Positions 7,918 through 16,966 are shown, numbered from the stretch's first letter. The stretch: DNA of 29,696 bases from Anaerolineaceae bacterium UBA700 (GCA_002298885.1 DBMK01000336.1:1-29696), one strand, 5' to 3'. The notes: generated by a model from the sequence alone, not told the origin. Numbers and translations are program-made.

Positions 7918-9078
7918 TCAGGCCCTGCCCACCTTGACCCAGGCGCCCTCTTTGGCGCTGCGCTCGACGGCTTCGCACAGCAGCATCTCGTAATGCCCGT
8001 CGGCGAAGGTTGGGAAATCGGCCGGGGCGTCGAAATTGCCGGCCCGCAGGTAGCGGTAGACCTTGGCCTGGAGCTGCTTGAACGTATCCGGGAAACCCTC
8101 CTGGTGCCCGCCGGGGTAGGAGATGATCTGGCGCACTTCCGGCGCCACCAGGGATGGGTCCTTCATCAGCAGGCCGTTCGGGCCGTCGCGGCGGCCCAGC
8201 CACAGATCGTTGGGGTGCTCCGAATCCCACGCCAGCGCCGATTTGGCCCCGTCGATCTCGAAGTACAGGCGGTTCTTGCGCCCGGCGCACACCTGGGCCA
8301 CCGTCACCACGCCGCGCGCCCCGTTTTCGTAATGCAGCAGGATCGTAGCGTAGTCCTCGGTGGAAATGGGCTGGTCGACGTAATCCGAGGCCTGCAAGAG
8401 TTTGCCGCTGTAGGTTTCCACCGGGCGGGTCGGGCGCTTGCGTACCGGCAGGAAGGTTTTGAAATCGGCAAACACCTCCTCGATGCGCAGGCCGGTGATG
8501 AAGGTGAGCAGGTCCAGCCAGTGCGAGCCGATATCGGCCACGGCGCGCAGCGTGCCGCCCAGCTGCGGCTCGAGGCGCCAGTTCCAATCGGTGGGGTAGA
8601 GCAGCCAGTCCTGAAGGTACGAGCCCTGCAGGATGAACAGGTCGCCCAGCTCGCCGGCCTGCACCATGGCCCGCGCCTGCTGGACAATGGGATAGAAGCG
8701 CAGGTTGAAGTTGATGGCGTTGACCCGGTGGTGTTCGGAGGCCAGGCGCACCAGCTCGGCCGATTCGCGGCTGTTCATGGCCAGGGGTTTCTCGCACACC
8801 ACGTGCTTGCCGGCCAGCAGGGCCGCCTTGGCCTGCTCGAAGTGCAGGTAATTGGGGGTCGCCAGGTGGACCACGGTGATGCGCGGGTCGGCGAGCATTT
8901 CTGCGTAGGAAGCGTAGCCCTTCTCGATGCCCAGCTCGAGCGCTTTTTTACCGGCAAGCTCGGCGGTCGATTCGGCCAGGCCGACGACCCGGATGTTGTT
9001 GCGCCGCAGGGCCTCCAGGTGCGCCGGGCCGATGAAGCCGGTGCCCGCCAGGCCAACCAAAATATCATTATCCGCCAT
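7918..9078 (-). CDS. Gfo/Idh/MocA-family oxidoreductase (C)
   Basis: A 386-residue NAD(P)-dependent dehydrogenase. The N-terminal Rossmann fold (1-125) has [12 protein letters not shown] and ends in CEKPLAMN, the EKP motif with the conserved Lys. The C-terminal substrate domain carries DIGSHWLDL, which supplies the catalytic His. Members oxidise or epimerise inositols, sugars and amino-sugars. This copy differs from A and B, which share WFW and MGCH motifs, and so probably acts on another intermediate. It is separated from the upstream aldolase gene by an 85-base gap holding a 24-bp hairpin. Confidence 0.9.
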   Translation of the reverse strand: MADNDILVGLAGTGFIGPAHLEALRRNNIRVVGLAESTAELAGKKALELGIEKGYASYAEMLADPRITVVHLATPNYLHFEQAKAALLAGKHVVCEKPLAMNSRESAELVRLASEHHRVNAINFNLRFYPIVQQARAMVQAGELGDLFILQGSYLQDWLLYPTDWNWRLEPQLGGTLRAVADIGSHWLDLLTFITGLRIEEVFADFKTFLPVRKRPTRPVETYSGKLLQASDYVDQPISTEDYATILLHYENGARGVVTVAQVCAGRKNRLYFEIDGAKSALAWDSEHPNDLWLGRRDGPNGLLMKDPSLVAPEVRQIISYPGGHQEGFPDTFKQLQAKVYRYLRAGNFDAPADFPTFADGHYEMLLCEAVERSAKEGAWVKVGRA

Positions 9079-9099
9079 GATTTACCTCACTTTTAGAGG

Positions 9100-9149
9100 G
9101 GTTTTTTGCTGCGAAGTGCGGGGAACCCCGCACTTCGCAGCAAAAAACC
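9100..9149. repeat. 24-bp perfect intercistronic inverted repeat
   Basis: Arms 9100-9123 and 9126-9149 are exact reverse complements around AA. Each arm runs GG, T6, GCTGCGAAGTGCGGGG. The hairpin lies between the aldolase stop (9164) and the dehydrogenase C start (9078), both minus strand. In the transcript it reads U-run, stem, A-run, the reverse of an intrinsic terminator. Transcript processing, stabilisation or partial attenuation is plausible; a mobile palindromic repeat is the alternative. Confidence 0.85.
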
Positions 9150-9163
9150 GGCGTGTGCGGCGC

Positions 9164-9868
9164 TTATGCGCCGTGCGTCGATTTAAAATCGTCCAGAATG
9201 GCCGCCGTGGCGGTGGCGCCGGTGCGGGTTACCCCGGCGTCGATCATGTCCAGCAGGGCCTGCAGGGTGCGCACGCCGTGGGCGCACTTCACCTGCATGT
9301 GTGGGCTGACGGAGGCGCGCATCAGGCGCACGTCCTCCAGGGTGGCCCCGCTGGGGGCAAAGCCGGTCGAGGTCTTTACGAAGTCAGCCCCGGCCTGCTC
9401 GGCCAGCTTGCAGGCAGTCACTTTCTGCTCGTCGGTCAGGTAGGCGTTTTCCATGATGACCTTGACCAGCGCCCCGCGGGCGTGGGCGGTCGTGACCACG
9501 GCTTTGATTTCATCGCGCACGTACTCCAGCTTGCCGGAGCGCAGCGCCCCGATGTTGATCACCATGTCCAGCTCCACGGCGCCGGCGTCCATAGCGTCCT
9601 GCGCCTCGAAGACCTTGCTGGCCGTCGTCGATCCGCCGTGCGGGAATCCGATGACGGTGCCCACGGCCACGTCCGAGTCCTTGAGCAGCCGGGCCGCCAG
9701 GGGGACGTCGGCGGGTTTGACGCACACCGAAGCCACGTGGTAACGGGCAGCCAGCTCGCAGCCGGCGATCACGTCCGCCTCGGTCAGCTCGGGTTTGAGC
9801 AGCGAATGGTCAATGGTCTTGGCCAGTTGTTCGTAGGTAATGGTCTTGCTCGATAAAAGATGGCTCAT
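9164..9868 (-). CDS. deoC: Deoxyribose-phosphate aldolase-like protein
   Basis: A 234-residue class I aldolase of the DeoC family (2-deoxyribose-5-phosphate to acetaldehyde plus glyceraldehyde-3-phosphate in the classical enzyme). TIDHSLLKP opens the barrel, followed by VCVKP, VIGFPHG, ELDMVINIGAL, then VKTSTGF with the Schiff-base Lys. The next conserved Lys is in VKCAHGVRT, where most DeoC enzymes have VK-A-A-G-G; later GATAT replaces the usual G-T/C-S-S. The phosphate site may therefore differ and the true substrate be another sugar phosphate. The ATG at 9868 begins one base after the TAG of dehydrogenase B, indicating coupled translation. Family sure; substrate uncertain because of the operon context. 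Confidence 0.88.
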   Translation of the reverse strand: MSHLLSSKTITYEQLAKTIDHSLLKPELTEADVIAGCELAARYHVASVCVKPADVPLAARLLKDSDVAVGTVIGFPHGGSTTASKVFEAQDAMDAGAVELDMVINIGALRSGKLEYVRDEIKAVVTTAHARGALVKVIMENAYLTDEQKVTACKLAEQAGADFVKTSTGFAPSGATLEDVRLMRASVSPHMQVKCAHGVRTLQALLDMIDAGVTRTGATATAAILDDFKSTHGA

Positions 9869-9869
9869 G

Positions 9870-10952
9870 CTAAGATTTTCTCCATAAATCGATCGGTTTC
9901 TCAACTTCCGGCGGTGTGTAGGGCCAGTCGATCCGGCGCCCCTCGCCCGCCGACTGGTAGGCGGCGTAGAGGATCTTGAGCACCTCGCGCCCGTCCTCGC
10001 CGGTCTCCATGGGCGTCTCGGCGCCGAGGGCGCAGTTGACGAAGTGCTGCATCTCCTGCGGGAAACCGTAGTTCCAGGCCTCCTCAAACATGGTGAAGGT
10101 GTAGCCGCGGGTGGTGCCGGCTTTCTCGACGGCGTAGCCGTAGCCCTCTTCACTGTAGGTGAGCAGCGAGCTGCCGCGCAGCAGGTCGGCGCGGGTGTGG
10201 CCTTTGTCGCCGTAAATTTCGCAGCGGTCGTCTACCCCGCCGCCCTTGGCCCACGAATCCTCCACCATGGCCACCTTGCCGCCCTCGTATTCGATGATAC
10301 AGAACGAATGGTCCTCGCCCTGTGTGCGCTTCTGGTGCACGAAGGTGTCCATGAAGGCAGTGACGCTTTTGACCGGCGGCTTGCCAAGCACCCAGCGGGT
10401 GTACTCGACCGAATGGCAGCCCATGTCGAGCAACACGCCCCCGCCCGAACGGTTGACGTCCCAGAACCAGGGCATGTGCGGGCCGCTGTGCTCCTCGGAC
10501 TGCTTGACCAGAAAGGGCTTGCCCACCGCGCCCTCTTCGACCAACATCTTGGCGCGCACGTACTTGGGGGCGAAGAGCAGCTCCTCGGCGTACAGCAGCA
10601 GCACGCCGTGGGCCTTGCAGGCGGCGATCATCTCGTCGGCCTCGGCCAGCGTTTTGCACAGCGGCTTCTCGCAGATGATGTGCTTGCCGGCAGTTGCCGC
10701 ATCCAGGGTGATTCGCCAATGCAGATCGTTGGGCACGCCCAGGCTGATCATGTCGATGTCTTTCTGAGCCAGCAGGTCGGCGTAATGGGCAAATGCACGG
10801 GGGATGCCGTGCTCTTTGGCGAATTTCTCGGCCCCGTGCGGCGAAGCCACGGCCACCACCTCGGCATTGGGCACGAAGTGTTTTAATGAATAAGCGTGGA
10901 TATCCGCCACAAAACCCGAGCCTACTAGGCCAATCTTGAGCTTTTTGTCCAT
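9870..10952 (-). CDS. Gfo/Idh/MocA-family oxidoreductase (B)
   Basis: A 360-residue NAD(P)-dependent dehydrogenase. The Rossmann motif is GLVGSGFVADIH, the EKP motif CEKPLCKT, and the catalytic His lies in LLDMGCHSVEY. HSGPHMPWFWD before a triple Gly mirrors [11 protein letters not shown] in copy A, so A and B are paralogues. I chose the ATG at 10952, with TTGGAGA six bases upstream, over an in-frame TTG at 10964 that would start inside that ribosome site. It should oxidise a polyol or sugar ring hydroxyl. It follows permease 2 by 71 bases containing a hairpin and is coupled to the aldolase downstream. Confidence 0.9.
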   Translation of the reverse strand: MDKKLKIGLVGSGFVADIHAYSLKHFVPNAEVVAVASPHGAEKFAKEHGIPRAFAHYADLLAQKDIDMISLGVPNDLHWRITLDAATAGKHIICEKPLCKTLAEADEMIAACKAHGVLLLYAEELLFAPKYVRAKMLVEEGAVGKPFLVKQSEEHSGPHMPWFWDVNRSGGGVLLDMGCHSVEYTRWVLGKPPVKSVTAFMDTFVHQKRTQGEDHSFCIIEYEGGKVAMVEDSWAKGGGVDDRCEIYGDKGHTRADLLRGSSLLTYSEEGYGYAVEKAGTTRGYTFTMFEEAWNYGFPQEMQHFVNCALGAETPMETGEDGREVLKILYAAYQSAGEGRRIDWPYTPPEVEKPIDLWRKS

Positions 10953-10962
10953 GTTTTTCTCC

Positions 10963-11018
10963 AATTATTTTCGGTGGATTTTGGGCCGCTTTGCGCCTCA
11001 AAGTCCACCAAAATTATT
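10963..11018. repeat. Long imperfect hairpin between permease 2 and dehydrogenase B
   Basis: GGTGGATTTTG (10973-10983) pairs with CAAAGTCCACC (10999-11009), with one G-T wobble. The flanking AATTATTTT and AAAATTATT extend the stem past a bulge and one mismatch, and a small CGC/GCG tip closes it. It fills the junction between the transport genes and the catabolic genes, where differential mRNA stability would be useful. There is no U-tract after it in the minus transcript. Confidence 0.65.
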
Positions 11019-11023
11019 TATCT

Positions 11024-11986
11024 TTACTGCCTGAAACCGCGCTGCCGGCCGTAGATTGAGATCAGCACCAGCAGCGTGCCGCCCAGCACCATGCGCCGCA
11101 CTGAATCCGGCATCTGCATGGTGGTCAGCAGGCTGGTGATCAGGGTTAGCACCAGCGACCCGGCCATGGTGCCCCAATAGCTGCCCTTGCCGCCCGAAAG
11201 CAGCGTCCCGCCCACCGCCACGGCGGCGATGGAGGGGAACAGGAAAGGGTTGCCCAGGGCAATGAACACCACCCCGGTGTTGGCCACCACCAAAAAGCCG
11301 CCCAGGCCGGCCAGCAGCCCGCCCAGGGCGTAGACTCCCAGCGACATCCAGGTGACGTTGATGCCCGAGAGGCGCGCCGTCACCCGGTTGACGCCGATGG
11401 CGAACAGGTTTTTGCCGAAGGTGGTGCGCTCCAGCAGCAGCCACATCAGCAGGCCGAACACCACCCAGATGATGATAGCTCCGGGGATGCCGAACACCAG
11501 CGGGCGGGCCACGATGCGCGTCATGATCGGCGCCACCGCCCCCGAAACGTTGCCGTGCTGGGCCACCAGGATCAGCCCGGTGATCACGCCGGACATGCTC
11601 AGTGTCATCACCAGCGGCGAGATTTTAACGAAGGTGACGCCGATGCCGTTCACAAACCCGATCGCCGCCCCAACCAGCAGGGCCACCGCCAGGGCTGGCA
11701 GCACCATTTCGTCGCGCCCGTTACAGATGGTGTAAACCAGGATGGCGGTGAGAGTGACCACCGAGCCGACCGACAGGTCGATGCCCTCGCCGCCGCTGAT
11801 GATGACCAGGGTCTGCCCGGCGGCGATGATGCCCAGGAAGACCGACAGGCGGATGATGTTGGTGGCCTGGGCCAGGGCGATGGAGGGATCGCTGCCGAAA
11901 CCGTTTGGCAGCAGCCCGCTGGCCAGGAACAGGACCACGGCCAGGATAACGGCGGCGAGTGGGGGAGAGATGGTCAATTTTTTCAC
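11024..11986 (-). CDS. Sugar ABC transporter permease 2 (RbsC-like)
   Basis: A 320-residue integral membrane protein of the carbohydrate-uptake CUT2 class (ribose/xylose/inositol type). It starts at a GTG whose last bases overlap the TGA of permease 1 (GTGA), preceded by GGAGGAGG; the longer upstream frame is an overlap artefact. About 8-10 hydrophobic segments are present. The family motif AAGQTLVIISGGEGIDLSVG appears near residue 60, and the coupling-helix region VNRVTARLSGI follows GKNLFAIG. With permease 1 it would form the heteromeric channel driven by the two-domain ATPase. Confidence 0.93.
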   Translation of the reverse strand: MKKLTISPPLAAVILAVVLFLASGLLPNGFGSDPSIALAQATNIIRLSVFLGIIAAGQTLVIISGGEGIDLSVGSVVTLTAILVYTICNGRDEMVLPALAVALLVGAAIGFVNGIGVTFVKISPLVMTLSMSGVITGLILVAQHGNVSGAVAPIMTRIVARPLVFGIPGAIIIWVVFGLLMWLLLERTTFGKNLFAIGVNRVTARLSGINVTWMSLGVYALGGLLAGLGGFLVVANTGVVFIALGNPFLFPSIAAVAVGGTLLSGGKGSYWGTMAGSLVLTLITSLLTTMQMPDSVRRMVLGGTLLVLISIYGRQRGFRQ

Positions 11987-12951
11987 AGCCGCCTCCTCCG
12001 GAACAGTTCGATGATTCCCGGCGCCGCCAGCGCCAGCACGATGATGGCTGCATTGACGAACGTCTGCCACCACAGGTCCACGTTGGCGAAGGAAATAATG
12101 TTTTTAATGAAGCCCAGGATGATCGCTCCAATAATGGCCCCGGTCACCCCGCCGATGCCGCCGCGCAAGGCCGTGCCGCCGATGACCACCGCCGATACCG
12201 AGGCCAGGGTCAGGGCGTCGCCGATGCCGGCGTTGCCCGAACTGGTCAAAAGGGTGACGGCGATGCCCGCCAGGGCGGACATCAGCCCGGAGACGACGTA
12301 GGTGCTGAACTGGACTGCGCTGACCGGCACGGCCGTGGCGTAGGCCGCCTCGGGCTGCCCGCCGACGGCGTACAAAAAGCGCCCGTAGCGCGTCTGCTGC
12401 ACCAGCCACCAGCCCGCCAGCAGGACGGCGATCACAAAGAAGGCCAGCGGCAGTCCCAGGGGGGTTGAATCCCGGTAGAAAACCGAGAGCGCATTCGGCA
12501 CGGCCCCGCCGGGGTTGGGCAAGATGTACAGGGCGATCCCGGCGTATAAAAAGCTGGTGGCGTAGGTGGTGATGATCGGCTGCAGGCGCAGGTAGGCCGT
12601 GAAGAAGCCGTTGACTGCCCCGGCGGCCATACCCACCACCAGCACGATGCCGATCCACAGGGCCGTTTGTTCGGGGGTGGCCTGCGTGCCGAGCTGGGTG
12701 GTCAGGATGACGTTGACGATCGAGACGATAGCCCCGACCGAAATATCGATTCCGCCCGACAGCACCACCACCGCCTGCCCGGCAGCCAGGAAAATGGATG
12801 GCAGGAAAACGCGCATGTTGCTGTTCAGCGTGCTGCGCTCGAACAGGCCGGGCTGGAAAATAAAATTGACCGCCATGGTCACGACCAGCAGGGCCAGCGC
12901 AAACAAGTAGGGACGCCGGGAGGTGAGCGAAGCCCAGTGGATCTTGTTCAT
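11983..12951 (-). CDS. Sugar ABC transporter permease 1 (RbsC-like)
   Basis: A 322-residue CUT2-class permease. The ATG at 12951 overlaps the ATPase stop by four bases (ATGA), fixing the start against a longer frame inside the ATPase gene. AAGQAVVVLSGGIDISVGA is the family signature, and TRYGRFLYAVGGQPEAA is the ATPase-coupling loop. About 9-10 hydrophobic helices end in a basic tail (FRRRRL). Two different permease genes in one CUT2 operon imply a heterodimeric channel rather than the RbsC homodimer. Confidence 0.93.
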   Translation of the reverse strand: MNKIHWASLTSRRPYLFALALLVVTMAVNFIFQPGLFERSTLNSNMRVFLPSIFLAAGQAVVVLSGGIDISVGAIVSIVNVILTTQLGTQATPEQTALWIGIVLVVGMAAGAVNGFFTAYLRLQPIITTYATSFLYAGIALYILPNPGGAVPNALSVFYRDSTPLGLPLAFFVIAVLLAGWWLVQQTRYGRFLYAVGGQPEAAYATAVPVSAVQFSTYVVSGLMSALAGIAVTLLTSSGNAGIGDALTLASVSAVVIGGTALRGGIGGVTGAIIGAIILGFIKNIISFANVDLWWQTFVNAAIIVLALAAPGIIELFRRRRL

Positions 12952-14468
12952 TGCTCGCTCCCGTTGGAGGCGCCCAGGCTGGCAGCCACCAGGTTGGACT
13001 TGGTGAGCGTCTCGCCGCGCAGCTCGGAGCGCACGATGCCGTCGTGCAGCACCAGCACGCGGTCGCACAGCCCCAGCAGCTCCTCATCGTCGCTGCTGTA
13101 GAACAGGATGGCCGTCCCCTGGTCGCACAGCCGGGCCAGCAGTTTGTAAAACTCGGCTTTCGTACCCACGTCCACGCCCTTGGTGGGGTCGTCCAGCAGC
13201 AGCAGGCGCGGGCTGCGCAGCAGCCACTTGCCGATTACCACTTTCTGGGCGTTCCCGCCCGACAGGCTGCTGACGGGTTCATCGAGGCCGGCCATTTTCA
13301 GGTTCAGGCTGGCGCCCATCTTAATCCCGTCAGCCCGGGCGCGGCCCATCTGCAGCGGGAAGCCGTAATTCTTCCAGGAGGGGACGAATAGATTCTCAAG
13401 GATAGAGCGGATGAAGAGCAGCCCCTCCCTGGAACGCTCGCCCGGCACCAGCGCAACCCCTTTGGCGATGGCCTGGCTGGGGTGGGTGAAATGCACCGCC
13501 TGGCCCGATACGCTCAGGCTGCCCTTGAAGGGGATGTCGCCGAACAGCGCCAGCAGCAGGTCGCGCTGGCCCTGGCCTTTGAGGCCGCCGATCCCCAACA
13601 GCTCGCCGTCGTGGAGCTGCAGGCTGACGCCCTTGAGTACGGTGGTCTGCAGGTCCTTAACTTCCAGGCGCAGGTTGGCGCCGGCCGTTTTATCGAGAGT
13701 CTGCAGGCTGCGCTGCACCACGTTGGTCACGGCAGCTTTTTCGACCATCAGTTCCACCAGGTTCTGGGCGCTGACGTCTTTGATTGCCCCCGAGCCGACC
13801 GTCACCCCGTTGCGCAGGACGGAATAATTATCGGCAATACGGAAGATTTCTTCCATACGGTGGGAAACGAAGATGACCGCCTTGCCGGCTGCTTTCCACT
13901 TCAAAACCAGCTCGAACAGGCGCTCCACCTGGCGGCTGTCGAGGCTTGCCGTGGCCTCGTCCAGGATGATCAGGCGCGGGTCGAAGCTGATCCCTTTGAG
14001 AATTTCGATGATTTGTTTTTCGTCCGGAGACAGGGAGGCCACCGAGGCATCCGGGTGGAGGGCTGACTTGAAGGTGCCCTCAAACAGGGCCAGCAGCTCT
14101 TCGGTGCGCCGGCGCACCTCTTTCGCATCCACCAGGCCGCTGCGGCGCAGCGGCTCGCGCCCCAGCCAGATGTTTTCGGCCACGGTCATTTGCGGGATCA
14201 GGCTGAGCTCCTGGAAAACGGTGGAAATGCCCAGCTTTTTGGCTGCCTGCGGAGAGGGAAAATTGACGGATTTTCCATCCAGGAGTAGTTGTCCTCCGTC
14301 GAGGACAACTACTCCATTGATGATCTTACTCAGCGTGCTCTTGCCGCTTCCGTTAGCCCCGACCAGTGCCAGTGTTTCCCCGGATTGGACGTCCAGGTTC
14401 GCATCGGAGAGAGCGACGACGCCCCCATAATGCTTGACGATGTTTCGGGCCGAAAGCGACACAGTCAT
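12948..14468 (-). CDS. Sugar ABC transporter ATPase, two NBDs (RbsA-like)
   Basis: A 506-residue fused two-NBD ATPase of the RbsA/MglA/XylG type. NBD1 has Walker A GANGSGKST, an unusual signature LSPDEKQIIEI and Walker B LIILDEATASLD. NBD2 has the degenerate phosphate loop GLKGQGQRD typical of the family, a canonical LSGGNAQK signature, and LLLLDDPTKGVD, where Asp replaces the catalytic Glu. One site is thus expected to hydrolyse ATP poorly, as is normal in this family. It lies five bases after the binding-protein stop and overlaps permease 1. Confidence 0.95.
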   Translation of the reverse strand: MTVSLSARNIVKHYGGVVALSDANLDVQSGETLALVGANGSGKSTLSKIINGVVVLDGGQLLLDGKSVNFPSPQAAKKLGISTVFQELSLIPQMTVAENIWLGREPLRRSGLVDAKEVRRRTEELLALFEGTFKSALHPDASVASLSPDEKQIIEILKGISFDPRLIILDEATASLDSRQVERLFELVLKWKAAGKAVIFVSHRMEEIFRIADNYSVLRNGVTVGSGAIKDVSAQNLVELMVEKAAVTNVVQRSLQTLDKTAGANLRLEVKDLQTTVLKGVSLQLHDGELLGIGGLKGQGQRDLLLALFGDIPFKGSLSVSGQAVHFTHPSQAIAKGVALVPGERSREGLLFIRSILENLFVPSWKNYGFPLQMGRARADGIKMGASLNLKMAGLDEPVSSLSGGNAQKVVIGKWLLRSPRLLLLDDPTKGVDVGTKAEFYKLLARLCDQGTAILFYSSDDEELLGLCDRVLVLHDGIVRSELRGETLTKSNLVAASLGASNGSEQ

Positions 14469-14473
14469 AGGAC

Positions 14474-15604
14474 TTACTTCACGAAGAACTGCTGGACTTC
14501 GGCATCGGTCATGATACCGTCGAGCAGGTAGGTAGCCGGCTTGTCCTTGCAGGTGGTCGAGAAGACCTGTTGGAAGTTGTCCTTGGTCACGACTACGGGC
14601 ACGGGGATGACGAACTGCATCTTGGCATCGCCGCCGAGCTTGGTGGTGTCGACCTTCTTGCCCATGAGCATGTTGACCGCGATGCGCAGGCCGGTGGGGG
14701 AGACACCCGGCGGGTTGGCCACGGCGATGGTCTCAAAGGTTGGGTCCGCCTTGAGGCGCTGGTCCCAGAGCTGGAGGAACTGGCAGCGGCCCTCGCCCAC
14801 GACGACCGGGAATTTGGCCGGGTTGGCAGCCAGCAGGGCCTGGAAGGCGCCGATGGCCATGCCGTCCTGCGTCCAGTAACCGTCGAGATTGGGGAAGGAG
14901 GCCAGGAAGTTCGACATAACCTGCTGTCCGGTGGCTTCGTCCCACTTGCCGGTGTCCTTGCCGACGACCTTGATGTTGGGATAGCCGGCGAGGACTTCCG
15001 CAACGCCATCCATGCGGGCGTTATTGGCCGGGTGGCCGGGGAAGCCTTCGATTTCGACGATGTTGCCCTTGCCGCCGAGCTTATCGGCCAGCCATTTGGC
15101 GGAGGTCTTGGCCCATTCCTTCTGGTCGATGCCCACGTCGTAAACGCCCTTGGCATTGAGCGCCTGGTCGACAGAGATGACGATAATGCCCTTGGAGACT
15201 GCTTCTTCCAGGGTGGCATTCAAGCCGTTCACGTCTCCGGGGTTCACCAGGATGGCGTCAACTCCCTTGCTCATCAGGTTCTGGAGCTGCTGGATCTGGC
15301 CGGGGACGTCGGTGTCGGCGGATTCGATGACCAGGTCATTGGTGAGGCCGGCTTTCATGTATTCAGCGTTGACGTCCTTGAGCTCCTGGATCATCTGGGT
15401 GCGGTATTCGGAGCTGATGAAGGAATTGGAGATGCCGATGGTGAATTTCTTGGCGGCCGGGGGCTGGGTTGCCGGGGCAGAGGTGGGCGCCGGCGGGTTG
15501 GTGGGGGCCGCGGTGGTTGCCGCAGGAGCGCAGGCAGCCAGGAGGGAGGTAATGATGACCAGGGCCGTCACTACCAACGTGAATTTCGAAGCTTTTTTAG
15601 ACAT
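14474..15604 (-). CDS. Sugar-binding lipoprotein (RbsB-like, Peripla_BP_4)
   Basis: A 376-residue solute-binding protein. Lipobox LLAAC places the lipidated Cys at residue 25. A Pro/Ala/Thr linker runs to about residue 50, then a type I periplasmic-binding fold: FTIGISNSFISSEYR, GVDAILVNPGDVNGL, GIIVISVDQ, DGVAEVL and DGYWTQDGM hinge strands. It captures the substrate outside the cell and delivers it to the two permeases. The ATG has AGGAG nine bases upstream. A 145-base leader with structure separates it from the first operon gene, which may allow high, separate expression. Ligand not predictable. Confidence 0.94.
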   Translation of the reverse strand: MSKKASKFTLVVTALVIITSLLAACAPAATTAAPTNPPAPTSAPATQPPAAKKFTIGISNSFISSEYRTQMIQELKDVNAEYMKAGLTNDLVIESADTDVPGQIQQLQNLMSKGVDAILVNPGDVNGLNATLEEAVSKGIIVISVDQALNAKGVYDVGIDQKEWAKTSAKWLADKLGGKGNIVEIEGFPGHPANNARMDGVAEVLAGYPNIKVVGKDTGKWDEATGQQVMSNFLASFPNLDGYWTQDGMAIGAFQALLAANPAKFPVVVGEGRCQFLQLWDQRLKADPTFETIAVANPPGVSPTGLRIAVNMLMGKKVDTTKLGGDAKMQFVIPVPVVVTKDNFQQVFSTTCKDKPATYLLDGIMTDAEVQQFFVK

Positions 15605-15749
15605 TGTGCTCTTCTCCTACATAGAATTGGGTTTGAATTGGATACGAACAAAACACCGCACGGTCCGTGCTATGGGGTTGCCATCACCTCCTTTCCGGGC
15701 AGGATGAGGCGGCGCAGCGCGTCTTGCGCCGGGCCGCACGCGGGGGTTG
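15605..15749 (-). promoter_or_regulatory. Structured leader before the binding-protein gene
   Basis: In the minus-strand transcript this gap holds a CGGCGCA/TGCGCCG stem and a perfect 13-base palindrome GCACGGTCCGTGC (15658-15670). It also holds a 12-base perfect complement of the 16S rRNA tail (AAAGGAGGTGAT, 15694-15683) about 80 bases before the true start codon. That site overlaps a four-codon mini-frame, ATG-GCA-ACC-CCA-TAG (15684-15670), but its spacing to the ATG is too short for normal initiation. No gene is seen here. Confidence 0.45.
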
Positions 15750-16946
15750 CTAATCGCAAATCTTCTGTTCGATGACGCCGGTGCACTTATCCTTCAGGAT
15801 CAGCTTGGTCTTGCCATCCGGCATCACTTCCTGTTTGATCAGGAAATATTGCTCGTCGTACTCTTCCAGGCAGGGCGCTTCTTCGACCGCCAGGGCGCAG
15901 CCGCGCCAGATTTCCAGCTCGACCGGCTCCCACTTCTTGCTGACCGCCGAGCGGTAGCAGGCATCCATGATGGCGTTGACCACGTAGCCGTCGTAGAAGG
16001 TCTCCATGGGCGCCGCGCCGCGTTCCAGGGAGCTGAGCTGGTCGGCGAACATGTCCACATAGCCCAGCTCGCCCACTTCGTCGCCCACCGGGAACAGCCA
16101 GCCCCGGTCGCCCTCGGCCTTTTCGGCCACGTAGCCGCCCTGGCCCACGGCGGTGAACATCTCGAAGCCGGTGCGCAGCCAGTGGTTGAGCCAGATGGTG
16201 CCTTCGGTGCCGGAGATTTCGTCGCGCAGGTCCATCCCGCCGCGGAAGGTCCAGCTCACCTCAAACTGGCCGATGGCCCCGTTCTCGTAGCGCACCAGAG
16301 CCACGGCGCTGTCTTCGGCGTCGATCGGGTGCACCTGGGTGTCGGCCCAGCACACCGCCTCCACCGGGCGCACGTCCTTGCCGATGAAGCAGCGGGCGAT
16401 CTCGATGCAGTGGCAGCCCATATCCACAATGGCGCCGCCGCCGGACAGTTCCTTGTTCCAGAACCAGTCGCTGTGCGGGCCGGCGTGGGTCTCGCGTGAG
16501 CGCGCCCACAGCACCTTTCCCAGCGCCCCGGCGTTGGTCGATTGCAGCGCCTTGAGCGTCTTGGGGTCGTAGACCAGGTCCTCCAGGTAGCCGGCGAAGA
16601 CGCCGGCCTTTTCGACCGCTTCCAACATTTCCTTGGCCTCCTGGGCGTTGCGACCCAGCGGCTTGGTGCACAACACGGCCTTGCCGGCCTGGGCAGCCAG
16701 CAGGACTGCCTTCTTGTGCAGAAAGTTCGGCAGGCCGACCACCACCAGATCCGTCTCCGGATCGTTGATCGCCTCGGCCATATCCGCAGTCCAGCGCGGG
16801 ATGGCGTACTTTTGAGCGAACGATCGCGCCTCGACTTCCGTGGCCGCGCAAACGACCTTGATTTCGTCCCGGCTGCGCCTTCCGAGCAGCGTAGCCGTGT
16901 AAAAATTGCCGATCAACCCCGCGCCGAGCATGGTGATTTTAAGCAT
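15750..16946 (-). CDS. Gfo/Idh/MocA-family oxidoreductase (A), first operon gene
   Basis: A 398-residue NAD(P)-dependent dehydrogenase. Rossmann motif [11 protein letters not shown]; the usual EKP motif reads CTKPLGRN, keeping the Lys but changing the Glu to Thr. The catalytic His is in [11 protein letters not shown]. The [11 protein letters not shown] segment links it to copy B. The C-terminal tail (about 370-398) is longer than in B and C. AGGA lies eight bases before the ATG. Being promoter-proximal, it probably performs the first oxidation or an epimerisation of the imported sugar. It follows a long untranslated leader and the candidate GntR operator. Confidence 0.9.
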   Translation of the reverse strand: MLKITMLGAGLIGNFYTATLLGRRSRDEIKVVCAATEVEARSFAQKYAIPRWTADMAEAINDPETDLVVVGLPNFLHKKAVLLAAQAGKAVLCTKPLGRNAQEAKEMLEAVEKAGVFAGYLEDLVYDPKTLKALQSTNAGALGKVLWARSRETHAGPHSDWFWNKELSGGGAIVDMGCHCIEIARCFIGKDVRPVEAVCWADTQVHPIDAEDSAVALVRYENGAIGQFEVSWTFRGGMDLRDEISGTEGTIWLNHWLRTGFEMFTAVGQGGYVAEKAEGDRGWLFPVGDEVGELGYVDMFADQLSSLERGAAPMETFYDGYVVNAIMDACYRSAVSKKWEPVELEIWRGCALAVEEAPCLEEYDEQYFLIKQEVMPDGKTKLILKDKCTGVIEQKICD

Positions 16947-16966
16947 GGCATTTTCCTGGATTGTTA

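Noticed and set aside
9100..9149. Intrinsic terminator inside the sugar operon
   Set aside because: The transcript has its U-run before the stem and an A-run after it, the reverse of a rho-independent terminator, and in-operon genes continue downstream.
9869..10153. Longer N-terminus for the DeoC-like aldolase
   Set aside because: The extra sequence overlaps dehydrogenase B and is Arg/Pro/Ser-rich shadow; the ATG at 9868 gives a family-length protein.
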